Counted from the first letter of the stretch, positions 1 to 11,512 are shown. The stretch: DNA of 64,000 bases from Amycolatopsis sp. CA-128772 (GCF_002904295.1 NZ_PPHG01000074.1:1-64000), one strand, 5' to 3'. Notes: generated by a model from the letters alone, not told the origin. Made by a program: numbers and translations.

Positions 1-2680
<2,680 letters not shown>

Positions 2681-2751
2681 CGAAGATGTTGCGCATCCAC
2701 TCTACGGTTCTGAAACACCACGCCGGTGAACGGTGTGTGTTGTTTCGGAGT

Positions 2752-2870
2752 GTTTCGGTGGTTTTAGCGTCAGGGAAACGCCCGGTCCCATTCCGAACCC
2801 GGAAGCTAAGCCTGACAGCGCCGATGGTACTGCAACCGAAGGGTTGTGGGAGAGTAGGACACCGCCGAAC
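2752..2870 (+). rRNA. 5S ribosomal RNA
   Basis: The sequence begins gtttcggtgg and ends ccaccgaa-complementary accgccgaac, so the 5' and 3' ends pair as in actinobacterial 5S rRNA. Internal blocks cattccgaacccggaagct and cgatggtactgc are the conserved 5S loops. Length is about 119 nt and it follows the 23S gene by about 70 bp, as in a normal rrn operon. No tRNA gene is visible in the spacer. Confidence 0.96.
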
Positions 2871-2882
2871 TCAACATGATGG

Positions 2883-2927
2883 AAAGGCCCCGGTCGAGAA
2901 CCCCGCAAGGTTCTCCCGGGGCCTTTT
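2883..2927 (+). terminator. rRNA operon terminator, probably bidirectional
   Basis: A long stem (aaaggccccgg paired with ccggggcctttt, continued by gagaacc with ggttctc) closes on a short loop and ends in a T-run right after 5S rRNA. The cobF stop codon lies 2 bp beyond it on the other strand, so the same hairpin can end both transcripts. Confidence 0.85.
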
Positions 2928-2928
2928 C

Positions 2929-3693
2929 CTATTCCCCGGCCGGCCGGCGCAGCAGGCACGTGTCCATGATCCACCCGTGCCGTTCCCGCGCCTCCGCCCG
3001 GACGCGCCGGATGTCCTCGGCCAGCGCCGGCGTCAGCGGGCCCGAACGCAGGATCTCGTGCGGCGTGCCGAGGTAGGCGCCCCAGAAGATGTGCAGCCCC
3101 TCGTCGACGTAGCGGTCGAACGTCGTGTGGGCGTCCAGCAACACGAACACGTCGTCGGCCCCGTCCGGCCAGCCCGAAGCGAGCCGGCGGCCCGTGGTCA
3201 GCTGGACCGCCCGGCCGATCTGGTTCATCGTCGTCCGGTGCCGGGCCGCCAACGCCGAAATGCTGCTGATCCCCGGCACCACCTCGTACTCGAACGCCAC
3301 GTTCCCCCGCACCAGCACCGCCTCGATCAACGCGATCGTGCTGTCGTACAGCGACGGGTCACCCCACACCAGGAACGCGCCCACCTCGCCCGGCCCCAGC
3401 GACGACAGGATCAGCGATTCGTACACCGCCGCGCGCGCCGCGTGCCAGTCCGCCACCGCCGCGCGGTAATCCGCCGGGGTGCGGTCACGGGGTGGGTCCT
3501 CCGCCCGGACCACGCGGTACTCGCGCGTCACGAACCGGTCCAGGATCTCCTGCCGCAGCCGCACCAGGTCGGCCTTCTCCGCGCCCTTGTCGAGGACGAA
3601 GAACACGTCGACGCGGTTGAGGCGGTCGATGGCCTGGACCGTCAGGTGCTCGGGGTCGCCGGCGCCGATGCCGATCGCGTAGATCTTCCGCAT
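2929..3693 (-). CDS. cobF: Precorrin-6A synthase (deacetylating)
   Basis: A 254-residue SAM-dependent tetrapyrrole methylase that methylates C-1 of precorrin-5 and releases acetate in the aerobic cobalamin pathway. The N-terminus (MRKIYAIGIGAGDPEHLT) is the methylase start with the GAGDP motif. A VWGDPSLYDST block at about 109-119 and a VVPGISS block at about 135-141 are the SAM-binding loops typical of CobF. The length fits the family. It is convergent with the rRNA operon and divergent from copZ. No other cob genes are adjacent, so it stands alone here. Confidence 0.9.
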   Translation of the reverse strand: MRKIYAIGIGAGDPEHLTVQAIDRLNRVDVFFVLDKGAEKADLVRLRQEILDRFVTREYRVVRAEDPPRDRTPADYRAAVADWHAARAAVYESLILSSLGPGEVGAFLVWGDPSLYDSTIALIEAVLVRGNVAFEYEVVPGISSISALAARHRTTMNQIGRAVQLTTGRRLASGWPDGADDVFVLLDAHTTFDRYVDEGLHIFWGAYLGTPHEILRSGPLTPALAEDIRRVRAEARERHGWIMDTCLLRRPAGE

Positions 3694-3727
3694 GCCGCGA
3701 GTCTGGCGGGCCCCGATGGAGAACCCC

Positions 3728-3743
3728 TACCCCCGATGGGTAT
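3728..3743. promoter_or_regulatory. CsoR-like operator upstream of copZ
   Basis: TACCC (3728-3732) and GGGTA (3738-3742) form a G/C-tract dyad, the pattern bound by CsoR copper repressors. It lies about 30 bp before the copZ start. A second similar site precedes csoR, and both genes belong to the same regulon by content. Function is inferred from motif and position. Confidence 0.65.
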
Positions 3744-3770
3744 AAAGGAAGGAGACGAAAGGAGCGGGAA

Positions 3771-3977
3771 ATGGCCGAAACGACCTACACCGTCGAGGGC
3801 ATGACCTGCGGGCACTGTGCCACGTCGGTCCGCGAGGAGGTCTCCGAACTCGACGGCGTCCGGAACGTGGACGTCGACGTCGAGAGCGGGCGCGTGACCG
3901 TGACCAGCGACACCCCGCTCACCACCGACGCGGTGGCCGCCGCCGTGACCGAGGCCGGCTACCGCCTGGTCGCGTGA
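3771..3977 (+). CDS. copZ: Copper chaperone, HMA domain protein (CopZ-type)
   Basis: A 68-residue protein consisting of one heavy-metal-associated domain. The metal-binding motif GMTCGHC lies at about residues 9-15, where the two cysteines bind Cu(I). The family hands copper to the CopA pump in the cytosol. It overlaps the start of copA by 4 bp (GTGA), so the two are translationally coupled. A GGAG-type ribosome site precedes the ATG, and a CsoR-like operator lies just upstream, which implies copper induction. Confidence 0.88.
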   Translation: MAETTYTVEGMTCGHCATSVREEVSELDGVRNVDVDVESGRVTVTSDTPLTTDAVAAAVTEAGYRLVA

Positions 3978-6046
3978 GCCCCGCCGACGTGACCACCGCG
4001 ACCCGCGTCGAGCTCGCCATCGGCGGGATGACGTGCGCGTCCTGCGCCGCCCGCGTCGAGCGGAAGCTCAACAAGGTCGACGGCGTCACCGCGACGGTCA
4101 ACTACGCCACCGAAAAAGCCCAGGTCAGCTACCCGAGCCGGCTTTCGGTGAGCGACCTCACGGCCGTCGTCGAAGCCGCCGGCTACTCCGCGCGGCTCCC
4201 CGAGCCGGAGACGCCGGACGAACCGGCGACCCTGCGCAAACGTTTGCTCACCTCCGCGGTGCTCACCGTGCCGCTGGTCGCGCTCGCGATGGTCCCGGCT
4301 TGGCAGTTCCCGGGCTGGGCCTGGGCCGCGCTCGTCCTCGCCGCCCCGGTCGTGACCTGGGGCGCCTGGCCGTTCCACCGTGCCGCCGCGGTCAACCTGC
4401 GGCACGCGACCGCCACGATGGACACGCTGATCTCCCTCGGTGTCGTCGCTTCCGTGGCCTGGTCGCTGTACGCCCTCCTCGCCGGCGGCGGCCACCACCA
4501 CCTGTACTTCGAGGTCGCCGCCGCCGTCGCCACGTTCATCCTGGCCGGCCGCTACTTCGAGACGCGGGCGAAGCGCCGCGCCGGCGCCGCCCTGCGCGCG
4601 CTCATGGACCTCGGTGCGAAGGACGTCACCGTCCTGCGCGACGGCGAGGAGCACCTGGTCCCGGTGGCCGGCCTCCACGAAGGAGACTTCTTCCTCGTCC
4701 GGCCCGGCGAGAAGATCGCCACCGACGGCGTGGTCACCGAAGGCGGCTCCGCGGTCGACACCAGCATGCTCACCGGGGAATCCGTCCCGGTCGAGGTCGG
4801 GCCGGGCGACGCGGTCACCGGCGCCACCGTCAACGTCGGCGGGCGCCTGTTCGTGCGGGCCACCCGCGTCGGCGACGACACGCGCCTGGCGCAGATGGCG
4901 CGGCTCGTCGAGGCCGCCCAGAACGGCAAGGCCGGGGCCCAGCGGCTCGCCGACCGCGTCTCGGCGGTGTTCGTCCCGCTGGTCGTCCTCGCGGCGCTGG
5001 CCACGCTGGTGGTCTGGCTCGCCACCGGCGGGGCCCCGGACCAGGCGTTCACCGCCGCGGTCGCGGTGCTGATCATCGCCTGCCCGTGCGCGCTCGGCCT
5101 CGCGACGCCGACGGCGCTGCTCGTCGGCACCGGCCGGGGCGCCCAGCTGGGCATCCTGATCAAGGGCCCCGAGGTGCTCGAATCCACCCGCCGCGCCGAC
5201 ACCGTCGTCCTGGACAAGACCGGCACCGTCACCACCGGCCGGATGACCCTGGTCGAGGGCGACGGCGAGGCGCTGCGGCTGGCGGGCGCCGTCGAGGCCG
5301 CCTCCGAACACCCCATCGGCCGCGCCATCGCGGAGGCGGCGAAGCAGCGGTTCGGCGTGCTTCCCGCGGTCACGGACTTCCGCAGCACGCCGGGCGTCGG
5401 CGTGACCGGCGTGGTCGAAGGCCGCACGGTCAGCGTCGGGCGCGCCGAGGGCGACGCCGCGACGACGGTCGGCGTGACCTGGGACGGCGAGGTCCGCGGC
5501 CGGCTGGTCGTCGCCGACACGATCAAGCCGACGTCCGCGCAGGCCGTCGCCGAGCTGCGCGAACTCGGCCTGACGCCGGTGCTGCTGACTGGCGACAACG
5601 CCGGCGCGGCGCGGGCGATCGCGGCCGAGGCGGGGATCGACGAGGTCGTCGCCGAGGTGCTGCCGGAGGAGAAGGTCGCGGTCGTCAAGCGGCTGCAGGC
5701 CGAGGGCCGCGTGGTGGCGATGGTCGGCGACGGCGTCAACGACGCGGCCGCGCTCGCCCAGGCCGACCTGGGCCTGGCCATGGGCACCGGCACGGACGCG
5801 GCGATCGAGGCGAGCGACCTGACCCTGGTGCGCGGCGACCTGCGCGTGGCGGCCGACGCGATCCGGCTGGCCCGGCGGACGCTGTCGACGATCAAGGCCA
5901 ACCTGTTCTGGGCGTTCGCCTACAACGTGGCGGCGCTGCCGCTGGCCGCACTGGGCCTGCTCGACCCGATGATCGCGGGCGCGGCGATGGCGTGCTCGTC
6001 GGCGTTCGTGGTCAGCAACAGCCTCCGCCTGCGCCGCTTCCGCTGA
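3974..6046 (+). CDS. copA: Copper-translocating P1B-type ATPase
   Basis: A 690-residue membrane pump that exports Cu(I) using ATP. Visible in order: one N-terminal HMA domain with GMTCASC at about 16-22, a transmembrane region from about 85, the actuator motif MLTGES, the metal-site motif CPCALGLATP, the phosphorylation motif DKTGTVT, the HP motif of the nucleotide domain (SEHPIG), and the hinge GDGVNDAAAL. CPC marks it as a Cu(I)/Ag(I) type. The GTG start overlaps the copZ stop. Length is slightly short for the family because only one HMA domain is present. Confidence 0.93.
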   Translation: MSPADVTTATRVELAIGGMTCASCAARVERKLNKVDGVTATVNYATEKAQVSYPSRLSVSDLTAVVEAAGYSARLPEPETPDEPATLRKRLLTSAVLTVPLVALAMVPAWQFPGWAWAALVLAAPVVTWGAWPFHRAAAVNLRHATATMDTLISLGVVASVAWSLYALLAGGGHHHLYFEVAAAVATFILAGRYFETRAKRRAGAALRALMDLGAKDVTVLRDGEEHLVPVAGLHEGDFFLVRPGEKIATDGVVTEGGSAVDTSMLTGESVPVEVGPGDAVTGATVNVGGRLFVRATRVGDDTRLAQMARLVEAAQNGKAGAQRLADRVSAVFVPLVVLAALATLVVWLATGGAPDQAFTAAVAVLIIACPCALGLATPTALLVGTGRGAQLGILIKGPEVLESTRRADTVVLDKTGTVTTGRMTLVEGDGEALRLAGAVEAASEHPIGRAIAEAAKQRFGVLPAVTDFRSTPGVGVTGVVEGRTVSVGRAEGDAATTVGVTWDGEVRGRLVVADTIKPTSAQAVAELRELGLTPVLLTGDNAGAARAIAAEAGIDEVVAEVLPEEKVAVVKRLQAEGRVVAMVGDGVNDAAALAQADLGLAMGTGTDAAIEASDLTLVRGDLRVAADAIRLARRTLSTIKANLFWAFAYNVAALPLAALGLLDPMIAGAAMACSSAFVVSNSLRLRRFR

Positions 6047-6064
6047 CACCCCGGGAGGGTATAG
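6046..6064. promoter_or_regulatory. CsoR-like operator upstream of csoR
   Basis: ACACCCCGGGAGGGTATAG reads on the minus strand as TATACCCTCCCGGGGTGT, a G/C-tract dyad like known CsoR boxes and like the site before copZ. It lies directly after copA and about 40 bp before csoR, which suggests csoR is autoregulated. Confidence 0.65.
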
Positions 6065-6101
6065 TCGGTGGCGGGAAGCCGACGACGGGGACAGGTGGGC
6101 G

Positions 6102-6383
6102 ATGACGGGTTACGGCAGCGAGCGGGACGCCTATCTCAAGCGGCTGCGCCGGATCGAGGGGCAGATCCGCGGGTTGCAGCGCATGGTCGAGCAGGACAAG
6201 TACTGCATCGACATCCTGACCCAGGTCTCGGCGGCCACGAAGGCGCTGCAGTCGTTCTCCCTGGAGCTGCTGGACGAGCACCTGGCCACCTGCGTGGTCC
6301 AGGCGGCCGCTGCGGGCGGCGAGGAAGCGGACCTGAAGGTGCGGGAAGCGTCGGACGCCATCGCGCGGCTGGTTCGCTCGTAG
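6102..6383 (+). CDS. csoR: Copper-sensing transcriptional repressor CsoR
   Basis: A 93-residue all-helical repressor of the CsoR/RcnR family that leaves DNA when Cu(I) binds. The copper-site Cys-His-Cys pattern is present: the first Cys in KYCIDILTQ (about 33) and the His and second Cys in EHLATCV (about 60-64). The RIEGQIRGLQRM helix near the start is the family hallmark. Placed after copZ-copA with CsoR-like operators in front of both units, it most likely controls them. Confidence 0.92.
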   Translation: MTGYGSERDAYLKRLRRIEGQIRGLQRMVEQDKYCIDILTQVSAATKALQSFSLELLDEHLATCVVQAAAAGGEEADLKVREASDAIARLVRS

Positions 6384-6389
6384 GCGGCA

Positions 6390-6492
6390 GCGCTGCTGGT
6401 TCGTTCTTCGGGGCGGGAGCGCTACTGGTTCGTTCTTCGGGGCAGGAGCGCTGCTGGTTCGTTCTTCGGGGCAGGAGCGCTGCTGGTTCGTT
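6390..6492. repeat. 29-bp tandem repeat, three full copies plus a partial
   Basis: The unit starts gcgctgctggttcgttcttc and is repeated at 6390-6418, 6419-6447, 6448-6476 and partly at 6477-6492 with one or two mismatches per copy. The end of csoR just before it (gcgcggctggttcgct) resembles the unit start. A 29-bp period would shift frame, so it is not coding. It lies between the convergent csoR and CPBP genes. Confidence 0.85.
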
Positions 6493-6509
6493 CGTGAGCC
6501 GAGCGCCGC

Positions 6510-7214
6510 TCAGCGCACCAATACCGCGAGGGCCAGGCCGCCCGCGTTGGTCGTGAAGTGCACGATCACCGACGCCAGCACGCCGCGGCCCGTGTGCCGC
6601 CACCAGTGCAGGAAGATCCCGGCCGCGCCTGCTGCCGCCATGGCCAGGACCTGCAGCACCACCGCCGGCGTCGAACCGAACACCTCGTGGACCGCCGCGT
6701 TGCGGCCGATCGCCAGGGCCGGGAGCGCGTGCCACAGGCCGAACAGCGCCGCCGCCGCGAGGATCGGGCGCCAGCGCCACCGTTCGTCGGCCGCGCCGAA
6801 CAGGGCCGGGAGCACTCCGCGGAACGCCACCTCCTCGATCAGCACCGTGCCGAACAGGATGCGGCCGCACGTCAGCCACAGCAGCTGGGCGAAGTCCGGG
6901 TCGCCGACGCGGCCGTCCTGATACACCGTGCGCAGCGCCGGGACCGCCAGCGCGATGCCGAACACCACCGCCACCAGCCCCGCTCCGGCCAAGCCGACCA
7001 GCGCGGGACGGCGGACCGTGTGCAAGCCCAGGTCAAGCCACGAACACCCGGCCGCGCGGGCCAGCGCCACCAGCACCGCCGCCGCCACCAGGCCGCACAG
7101 CGGGTACGCCCACCCCGGCAGGACTCGGTTGGCCAGGGTCGTCGACGCCGCCAGCGTCACCACCGCCGCGGCCACCGCCGGCCCGCGCCGGACCGAAGCG
7201 GCGGCGTTCGTCAA
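6510..7214 (-). CDS. CPBP family intramembrane metalloprotease
   Basis: A 234-residue multi-pass membrane protein. The EExxxR motif (IEEVAFRG at about 126-133) and later FGLWHALP and HFTTNAGG blocks supply the glutamates and histidines of the CPBP/Rce1-like protease family. These proteins cut CAAX-like or unknown membrane substrates; in bacteria some give bacteriocin immunity. The TTG start overlaps the stop of the upstream coiled-coil gene (TTGA), so the two are co-translated. The substrate is not known. Confidence 0.8.
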   Translation of the reverse strand: MTNAAASVRRGPAVAAAVVTLAASTTLANRVLPGWAYPLCGLVAAAVLVALARAAGCSWLDLGLHTVRRPALVGLAGAGLVAVVFGIALAVPALRTVYQDGRVGDPDFAQLLWLTCGRILFGTVLIEEVAFRGVLPALFGAADERWRWRPILAAAALFGLWHALPALAIGRNAAVHEVFGSTPAVVLQVLAMAAAGAAGIFLHWWRHTGRGVLASVIVHFTTNAGGLALAVLVR

Positions 7215-8107
7215 CCGACCGCCAGGTCGGTCGCCGGTGAACGGCGCTGGACCGGGACTCTCTTCGACATCGGCAACGTCGCCTCCGGGTCGAACGGTCC
7301 CGGGCGGTCGTCGAGGGCGACCGCCGCGTCGGCCAGCAGGGACCGGCAGCCCGTGAGGCTCGCATGGAGCTTGTCGCGGACCTCGGACAACGCCGTGACC
7401 TCGCGTCGGGCCGCCTCGACCAGCGATTCGCCGTGGCGGGTCGCGTCGGTGACCACCTGCGCCGCCTTCTCGCGGGCCGCGGCCAGCTCGCCTTTGGCCG
7501 TCGTGACCAGCTGATCCGCCTTCGCGCGGGCGGCCGCTTCCTGCTCGGCCAGCTCGCGCGCCGCGTCGGTGCGCCGGACCGTCATGGCGCGCGTGTGGTC
7601 CTCTTCCAGCTGGGCGCGGCGATGCGCCGCGGCCTCGTCGAGCTCGCGACGGCGCAGCTCGGCCGCGCGGACGAACTCCTCGTGCTCGGCGCGCTGCCGC
7701 TCGCGCTCGGCCTCGGCGTCCGCGACCAGCCGGCGTTCCTTCTCGGTGAGCCGGACGGCCTCCGCCTCGGCCTCGCGGCGGATCCCCGCCGCCGTTTCCC
7801 TTGCCTGCGCGGTGATTTCCGCCGCTTCCTCGCGGGTCAGCTCGATCATCCGGCGAGCGCGCTCCTGCAGCGCGTCCGCCGGGATCGGCGTCATGCTGAT
7901 CCGGTCGATCTTCACGCGGAGCTCACGGTTCTCCTCGGCGAGCTCGGCCCCGCGTCGCCGCGCCGCGTCGCGTTCGGCGGTGAGCCTGCGGATCTCGGCC
8001 TCGGCCCACTCGACGTATTCGGTGACCTGTGCGCGCTGAAAACCGCGCCACGCCAGGTCGAATCCGGGCAACGCGAGCGCCACGTCCTCGCCACCGCCGG
8101 GGGCCAT
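7211..8107 (-). CDS. DivIVA-like coiled-coil protein
   Basis: A 298-residue protein. The N-terminal 50 residues (AWRGFQRAQVTEYVEWAEAE) look like the short membrane-associating DivIVA domain, with the FxRxQVxEY pattern. Residues of about 35-260 are an almost unbroken Glu/Arg/Ala-rich heptad coiled coil. It is probably a cytoskeletal or polar scaffold protein, though the exact role is open. A strong GGAGG site precedes the ATG. It is transcribed with the CPBP protease. Confidence 0.7.
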   Translation of the reverse strand: MAPGGGEDVALALPGFDLAWRGFQRAQVTEYVEWAEAEIRRLTAERDAARRRGAELAEENRELRVKIDRISMTPIPADALQERARRMIELTREEAAEITAQARETAAGIRREAEAEAVRLTEKERRLVADAEAERERQRAEHEEFVRAAELRRRELDEAAAHRRAQLEEDHTRAMTVRRTDAARELAEQEAAARAKADQLVTTAKGELAAAREKAAQVVTDATRHGESLVEAARREVTALSEVRDKLHASLTGCRSLLADAAVALDDRPGPFDPEATLPMSKRVPVQRRSPATDLAVG

Positions 8108-8227
8108 GTCTCACCTCCGAATTGGATGGTTTCTCCCCGGCCGCGCGTTTCCGTTGCGGCATCGGGGAATTTCGTGTGTACCCCAGTGTGCCGCAAACTC
8201 CCCGCCGAGCGCTCCCCGGGCGGGCGA

Positions 8228-8947
8228 TCATTCGTCGAACGGTTCCCCGCGGCCGGTGGACGTGCTCCGCACGCCGGGCAGTTCGGCCAGTTCCCCGGCG
8301 AGGTCGTAAAGATCACCGCGCCCGTCCAGGCGCAGCGTGACGACCGCAATCCGGTGCCCCTCCTCGGAAACCGACTCGTGGTCGACGTCGACGCGGTGCA
8401 CGGACCAGCCGCGTCCGGTGCACGCGGCGAGCGCCGCGCGCAGCACGCCGCGGCCGTCGAGATAGCTCAACCGGATCACCGGCGGTTCACGCCGGTGGCG
8501 CGCGACGAACCGCTGCAGCGGCGGCAGCCCGCGCGTCACCACGAAATGGGCGATGGTCGTGCCGGCGGCGAGCACCGGCAGCCCGGCACCGCACGCCGTG
8601 CCGACGGCGGCGGTGAGCCAGATGGTCGCCGCCGTGGTCAGCCCGCGCACCGCGTCGCGGCGGACGAAGATCAGGCCGCCGCCGACGAAGCCGATGCCGG
8701 ACACGATCTGCGCGGCGATCCGCGACGGGTCGAGCGAGACTTGGTCGAGGCCGAGCAGGTCGGCGAAGCCGTACTTCGACACGAGCATGAACACGGCCGA
8801 GCCGACGCCGACCAGGCTGTGCGTGCGCAGCCCGGCGGCCTTCATGCCGGCCTCGCGCTCGAGCCCGATGGCGACGCTCAGCACGAGCGCCAGCAGGACC
8901 GGCGGCAGCAGCTCCCACTGCGCCGACGTGGACCACAGGGTGGGCAA
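8228..8947 (-). CDS. MgtC/SapB family membrane protein
   Basis: A 239-residue protein from a TTG start chosen because GGAGG lies 4 nt upstream. The N-terminal half has four to five membrane segments with the MgtC signatures AIGLEREAGMKAAGLRTH and GIGFVGGGLIF. The C-terminal part (about 155-239) is a soluble ACT-like domain. MgtC proteins are linked to magnesium limitation and membrane ATPase control. It stands alone between two minus-strand and plus-strand units. Confidence 0.82.
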   Translation of the reverse strand: MPTLWSTSAQWELLPPVLLALVLSVAIGLEREAGMKAAGLRTHSLVGVGSAVFMLVSKYGFADLLGLDQVSLDPSRIAAQIVSGIGFVGGGLIFVRRDAVRGLTTAATIWLTAAVGTACGAGLPVLAAGTTIAHFVVTRGLPPLQRFVARHRREPPVIRLSYLDGRGVLRAALAACTGRGWSVHRVDVDHESVSEEGHRIAVVTLRLDGRGDLYDLAGELAELPGVRSTSTGRGEPFDE

Positions 8948-9054
8948 CGGACCTCCAAGCGGGTTCGGTGGCGGCACGCGAGGAGAACCGGCGGGGCCGC
9001 CACCAGGGCATACTGGGCCTCGAGCACCGATCGTGCCAGGGTGAGGTGGAACGC

Positions 9055-9732
9055 GTGACAGCGACTCGGCCGGTCCCGGCACCGGACTTCGTGGGCTACC
9101 CGGCGGTGCGGCGCGGCATCCGCGCCCTGCTCGAGGGGCGGCCCGGCGACCACCACCGCCCGGTCCCGGCGTGTCCTGAATGGACGGTCACCGACCTGCT
9201 CGGCCACCTCACCGCCATCGCCGAACGCGTGCTCGCCCGCCACGGCGGCACCCCGCCCCCGGCACCGGACGAGCCGCCGTCGGTGCCGGCGCTGCTCGAC
9301 CGCTGGGACGAGGTCGGCGCGGAGGTCGACCGCCGGCTCGCGGCCGCGGGCGGGACCAGCGGCGAGATCATGGTGATGGACGCCTACACCCACGAGCTGG
9401 ACCTGCGCGCGGCACTGGGCGTGCCGCCGCCGGTGGAGCACGCGGCCTGGGCGCCGAGCTTCGACCTGCTGGTCCGCGGCTTCTCGGGTTCGGTCACCGG
9501 CCACGGGCTGCGACCCCTGCACCTGCGCACGACCGGCGGTTCGGTGTGGACGGCGGGCCCGGGCCGGCCCACGGCATCGCTGACGGCGCCGGCGTACGAC
9601 CTGTACCGCGCGCTGGCCGGCCGCCGGTCGCTCGGGCAGCTGGCGGAGCTGGAGTGGAGTGAGGCGCCGGGGCCGTGGCTGCCGGCGTTCACGTGGGGGC
9701 CGTTCGCACCGCCGGCACGGCCGGGCGCTTGA
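9055..9732 (+). CDS. Maleylpyruvate isomerase / mycothiol-dependent family protein
   Basis: A 225-residue DinB-like four-helix protein of the MDMPI group that is widespread in actinobacteria. The N-terminal pattern CPEWTVTDLLGHL supplies the first conserved region with the metal-ligand His. VMDAYTHELDLRAALG carries the second (HExxD) block. The GTG start is preceded by gaggtgg. The substrate cannot be named from sequence. It is a single-gene unit divergent from mgtC. Confidence 0.7.
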   Translation: MTATRPVPAPDFVGYPAVRRGIRALLEGRPGDHHRPVPACPEWTVTDLLGHLTAIAERVLARHGGTPPPAPDEPPSVPALLDRWDEVGAEVDRRLAAAGGTSGEIMVMDAYTHELDLRAALGVPPPVEHAAWAPSFDLLVRGFSGSVTGHGLRPLHLRTTGGSVWTAGPGRPTASLTAPAYDLYRALAGRRSLGQLAELEWSEAPGPWLPAFTWGPFAPPARPGA

Positions 9733-10180
9733 GGGCCTCCCGGCTGGCTGACGGCTGACTGGCGGCTGACACCGCCACGCCGGCCGTGGCTGATCGGGCG
9801 GGGCGACCGCTCCCCAGCCGCGGGGGTGGTGAGCAGCGCCGGAACCCCGACGCCGGCCGGCCGGAGTGGGGGCCGGCCTCAGCAGAGCGGTGGGGAGCGC
9901 CATCCTTGCCGCGGCTGCTCGGTGGTGGGGCGACCGCCCGCGGCAGCGGGGCGGGTGAGCGGCCTCGGCCGTCGGGTGGGGCGGTGTGCAGCGCCGGCAC
10001 CGCTACCCTTGCCGCGGCTGCTCGGAGGCGAGGCGACCGCCCACGGCTGCGGGGCGGGTGAGCGGCCTCGGCCGTCGGGTGGGGCGGTGTGCAGCGCCGG
10101 CACCGCCGCACCTGCTCGGGGCGAGGCGACCGCCCGCACCTGCTCGGGGCGAGGCAACCGCCCGCAGCTGCGGCGCGGCC
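9733..10180. repeat. Non-coding repeat-rich gap with 103-bp and 28-bp direct repeats
   Basis: Two near-identical 103-bp copies lie at 9906-10008 and 10009-10111, each starting ttgccgcggctgctcgg and containing gcggcctcggccgtcgggtg. Two 28-bp copies starting gcacctgctcggggcgaggc follow at 10108-10135 and 10136-10163. A diverged partial copy is visible near 9799-9850. No ribosome site or family-like protein is found in this gap. It sits between convergent genes. Confidence 0.8.
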
Positions 10181-11512
10181 TCAGCCGCCCGGTGGGGTCA
10201 CTGTCAGCAAGGCCGCCAGCGCCAACACCCCCACGCTGAGCACCACCTCGACCGCCACCGCCAGCCGCAAGCGGTGCAAGCTTGCCGCGACCGTCTTCGT
10301 TGCGCCCTTCTCCGCGGTGCCCGTCAAACTCCGGTGCACCGCCCGGCGCGACCGGCTCGCCACCGCCAGCAGCACCGCGAAGCCGGCGATCTTCAGCAGT
10401 ACCAGCAGGCCGAACCCGGTGGTCCAGAGCGTGCGCAACGACGGCATGATGCGCAGGGCCAGCACCGCGCCGCTGAGGGCGATCGCTCCCACCGAGCCCG
10501 CCGCGAGGCCGGAGAACCGGGCCGCCACCGGGGCGAGGTCCTCGTCCGCGGCCGGGCGGAACAGGGCCAGGGCCAGCTGGGTCAACCCGCCCGCCCAGAG
10601 GGCGATCGCGCCGAAGTGCACCAGGTCCGCCGTCACCGAGACGAACATGATCGGGTCCGTGACCGGGTGGCCGGTGGCCGAGAACGTCAGCAGCACCACG
10701 AAGCCGCTCACCATGGCCAGGTTCTCGTAGCGGGACCGCAGCCGGTCGGGGAGCGCCGGCCGCAGGAGGCCCGGCACCAGCACCGCCAGCGCGGCCACCG
10801 CCGCCAGCCGCAGGAGCAGGAGCTTTCCGTACGCGACGCGCCAGGTGTCCGCGAGCAGCCCCGTGTCGAAGACCGCCTCGAGGTTCCGGCCGGCCGCGTA
10901 CGGGCCCTGCAGCACGAAGGCCGCCACCGTGGTCACCGCGACCAGCCCGGCGCCCCAGCTCAGGAGCCGCCGGGCGCGGGGGTCGGTGCGGGCCGCCGGG
11001 CGGCACAGGACCACGAACGCCAGGCCGCCCAGGAGCACCACGCCCAGGTAGGCGAGCCAGCGCACCGTCGTCGACAGGGCGCCGACGGCCGCGTCGGTGC
11101 CGGTGGCCGCCGACACCGCGCCCGCCGACGTCACCAGCGGGCCGGTGCCGACCACGAACGCGACGGTGCCGCGCACCGGGTGGGAATCGGCCGAGACGAA
11201 GGCGTATTCGACCAGGTAGCTGCCGTCCGGCAGGCCGGCCTGCAGCCGCACCGCGACCTGCTCGGCGGCCTCGCCGGGCTGGAACACCGGCCCGGTGTCC
11301 ACCTGCCGGCCGCCGAGGTCGACGACCTTGATCGACCCCGGCTGGATCCCGACGTTCTCCGACAGGGTGACCGACACGAGGGACGGCGCCGCGCTCAGGC
11401 GGGCGCCGTCCCCGGGGGTCGACGAGATGATCTCGACGTGGGCGGACGCCGGCGTGGCGCTGAACAGCAGCCAGCCGGCGAGCAGCGCCAGCAGCGCCAG
11501 CGCCCGCTTCAC
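10181..11512 (-). CDS. CopC-CopD fusion, copper resistance membrane protein
   Basis: A 443-residue protein with a signal peptide (residues 1-24, ending TPASA), then a CopC cupredoxin-like domain that starts at the mature N-terminus with HVEIISSTPGDGA, where the N-terminal His is a copper ligand, then a CopD region with about eight membrane helices (about 140-440). Family members bind and move copper at the membrane. The GTG start overlaps the stop of the upstream membrane gene (GTGA). It joins the csoR-copA module as a second copper-handling element in the region. Confidence 0.85.
   Translation of the reverse strand: MKRALALLALLAGWLLFSATPASAHVEIISSTPGDGARLSAAPSLVSVTLSENVGIQPGSIKVVDLGGRQVDTGPVFQPGEAAEQVAVRLQAGLPDGSYLVEYAFVSADSHPVRGTVAFVVGTGPLVTSAGAVSAATGTDAAVGALSTTVRWLAYLGVVLLGGLAFVVLCRPAARTDPRARRLLSWGAGLVAVTTVAAFVLQGPYAAGRNLEAVFDTGLLADTWRVAYGKLLLLRLAAVAALAVLVPGLLRPALPDRLRSRYENLAMVSGFVVLLTFSATGHPVTDPIMFVSVTADLVHFGAIALWAGGLTQLALALFRPAADEDLAPVAARFSGLAAGSVGAIALSGAVLALRIMPSLRTLWTTGFGLLVLLKIAGFAVLLAVASRSRRAVHRSLTGTAEKGATKTVAASLHRLRLAVAVEVVLSVGVLALAALLTVTPPGG

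Noticed and set aside
3959..6049. 696-codon minus-strand frame opposite copA
   Set aside because: It is a low-complexity Arg/Asp/Gly-rich antisense reading caused by GC-rich third positions; copA has all P-type ATPase motifs.
6390..6492. CRISPR array
   Set aside because: The copies are contiguous tandem repeats without spacers and no cas gene is near.
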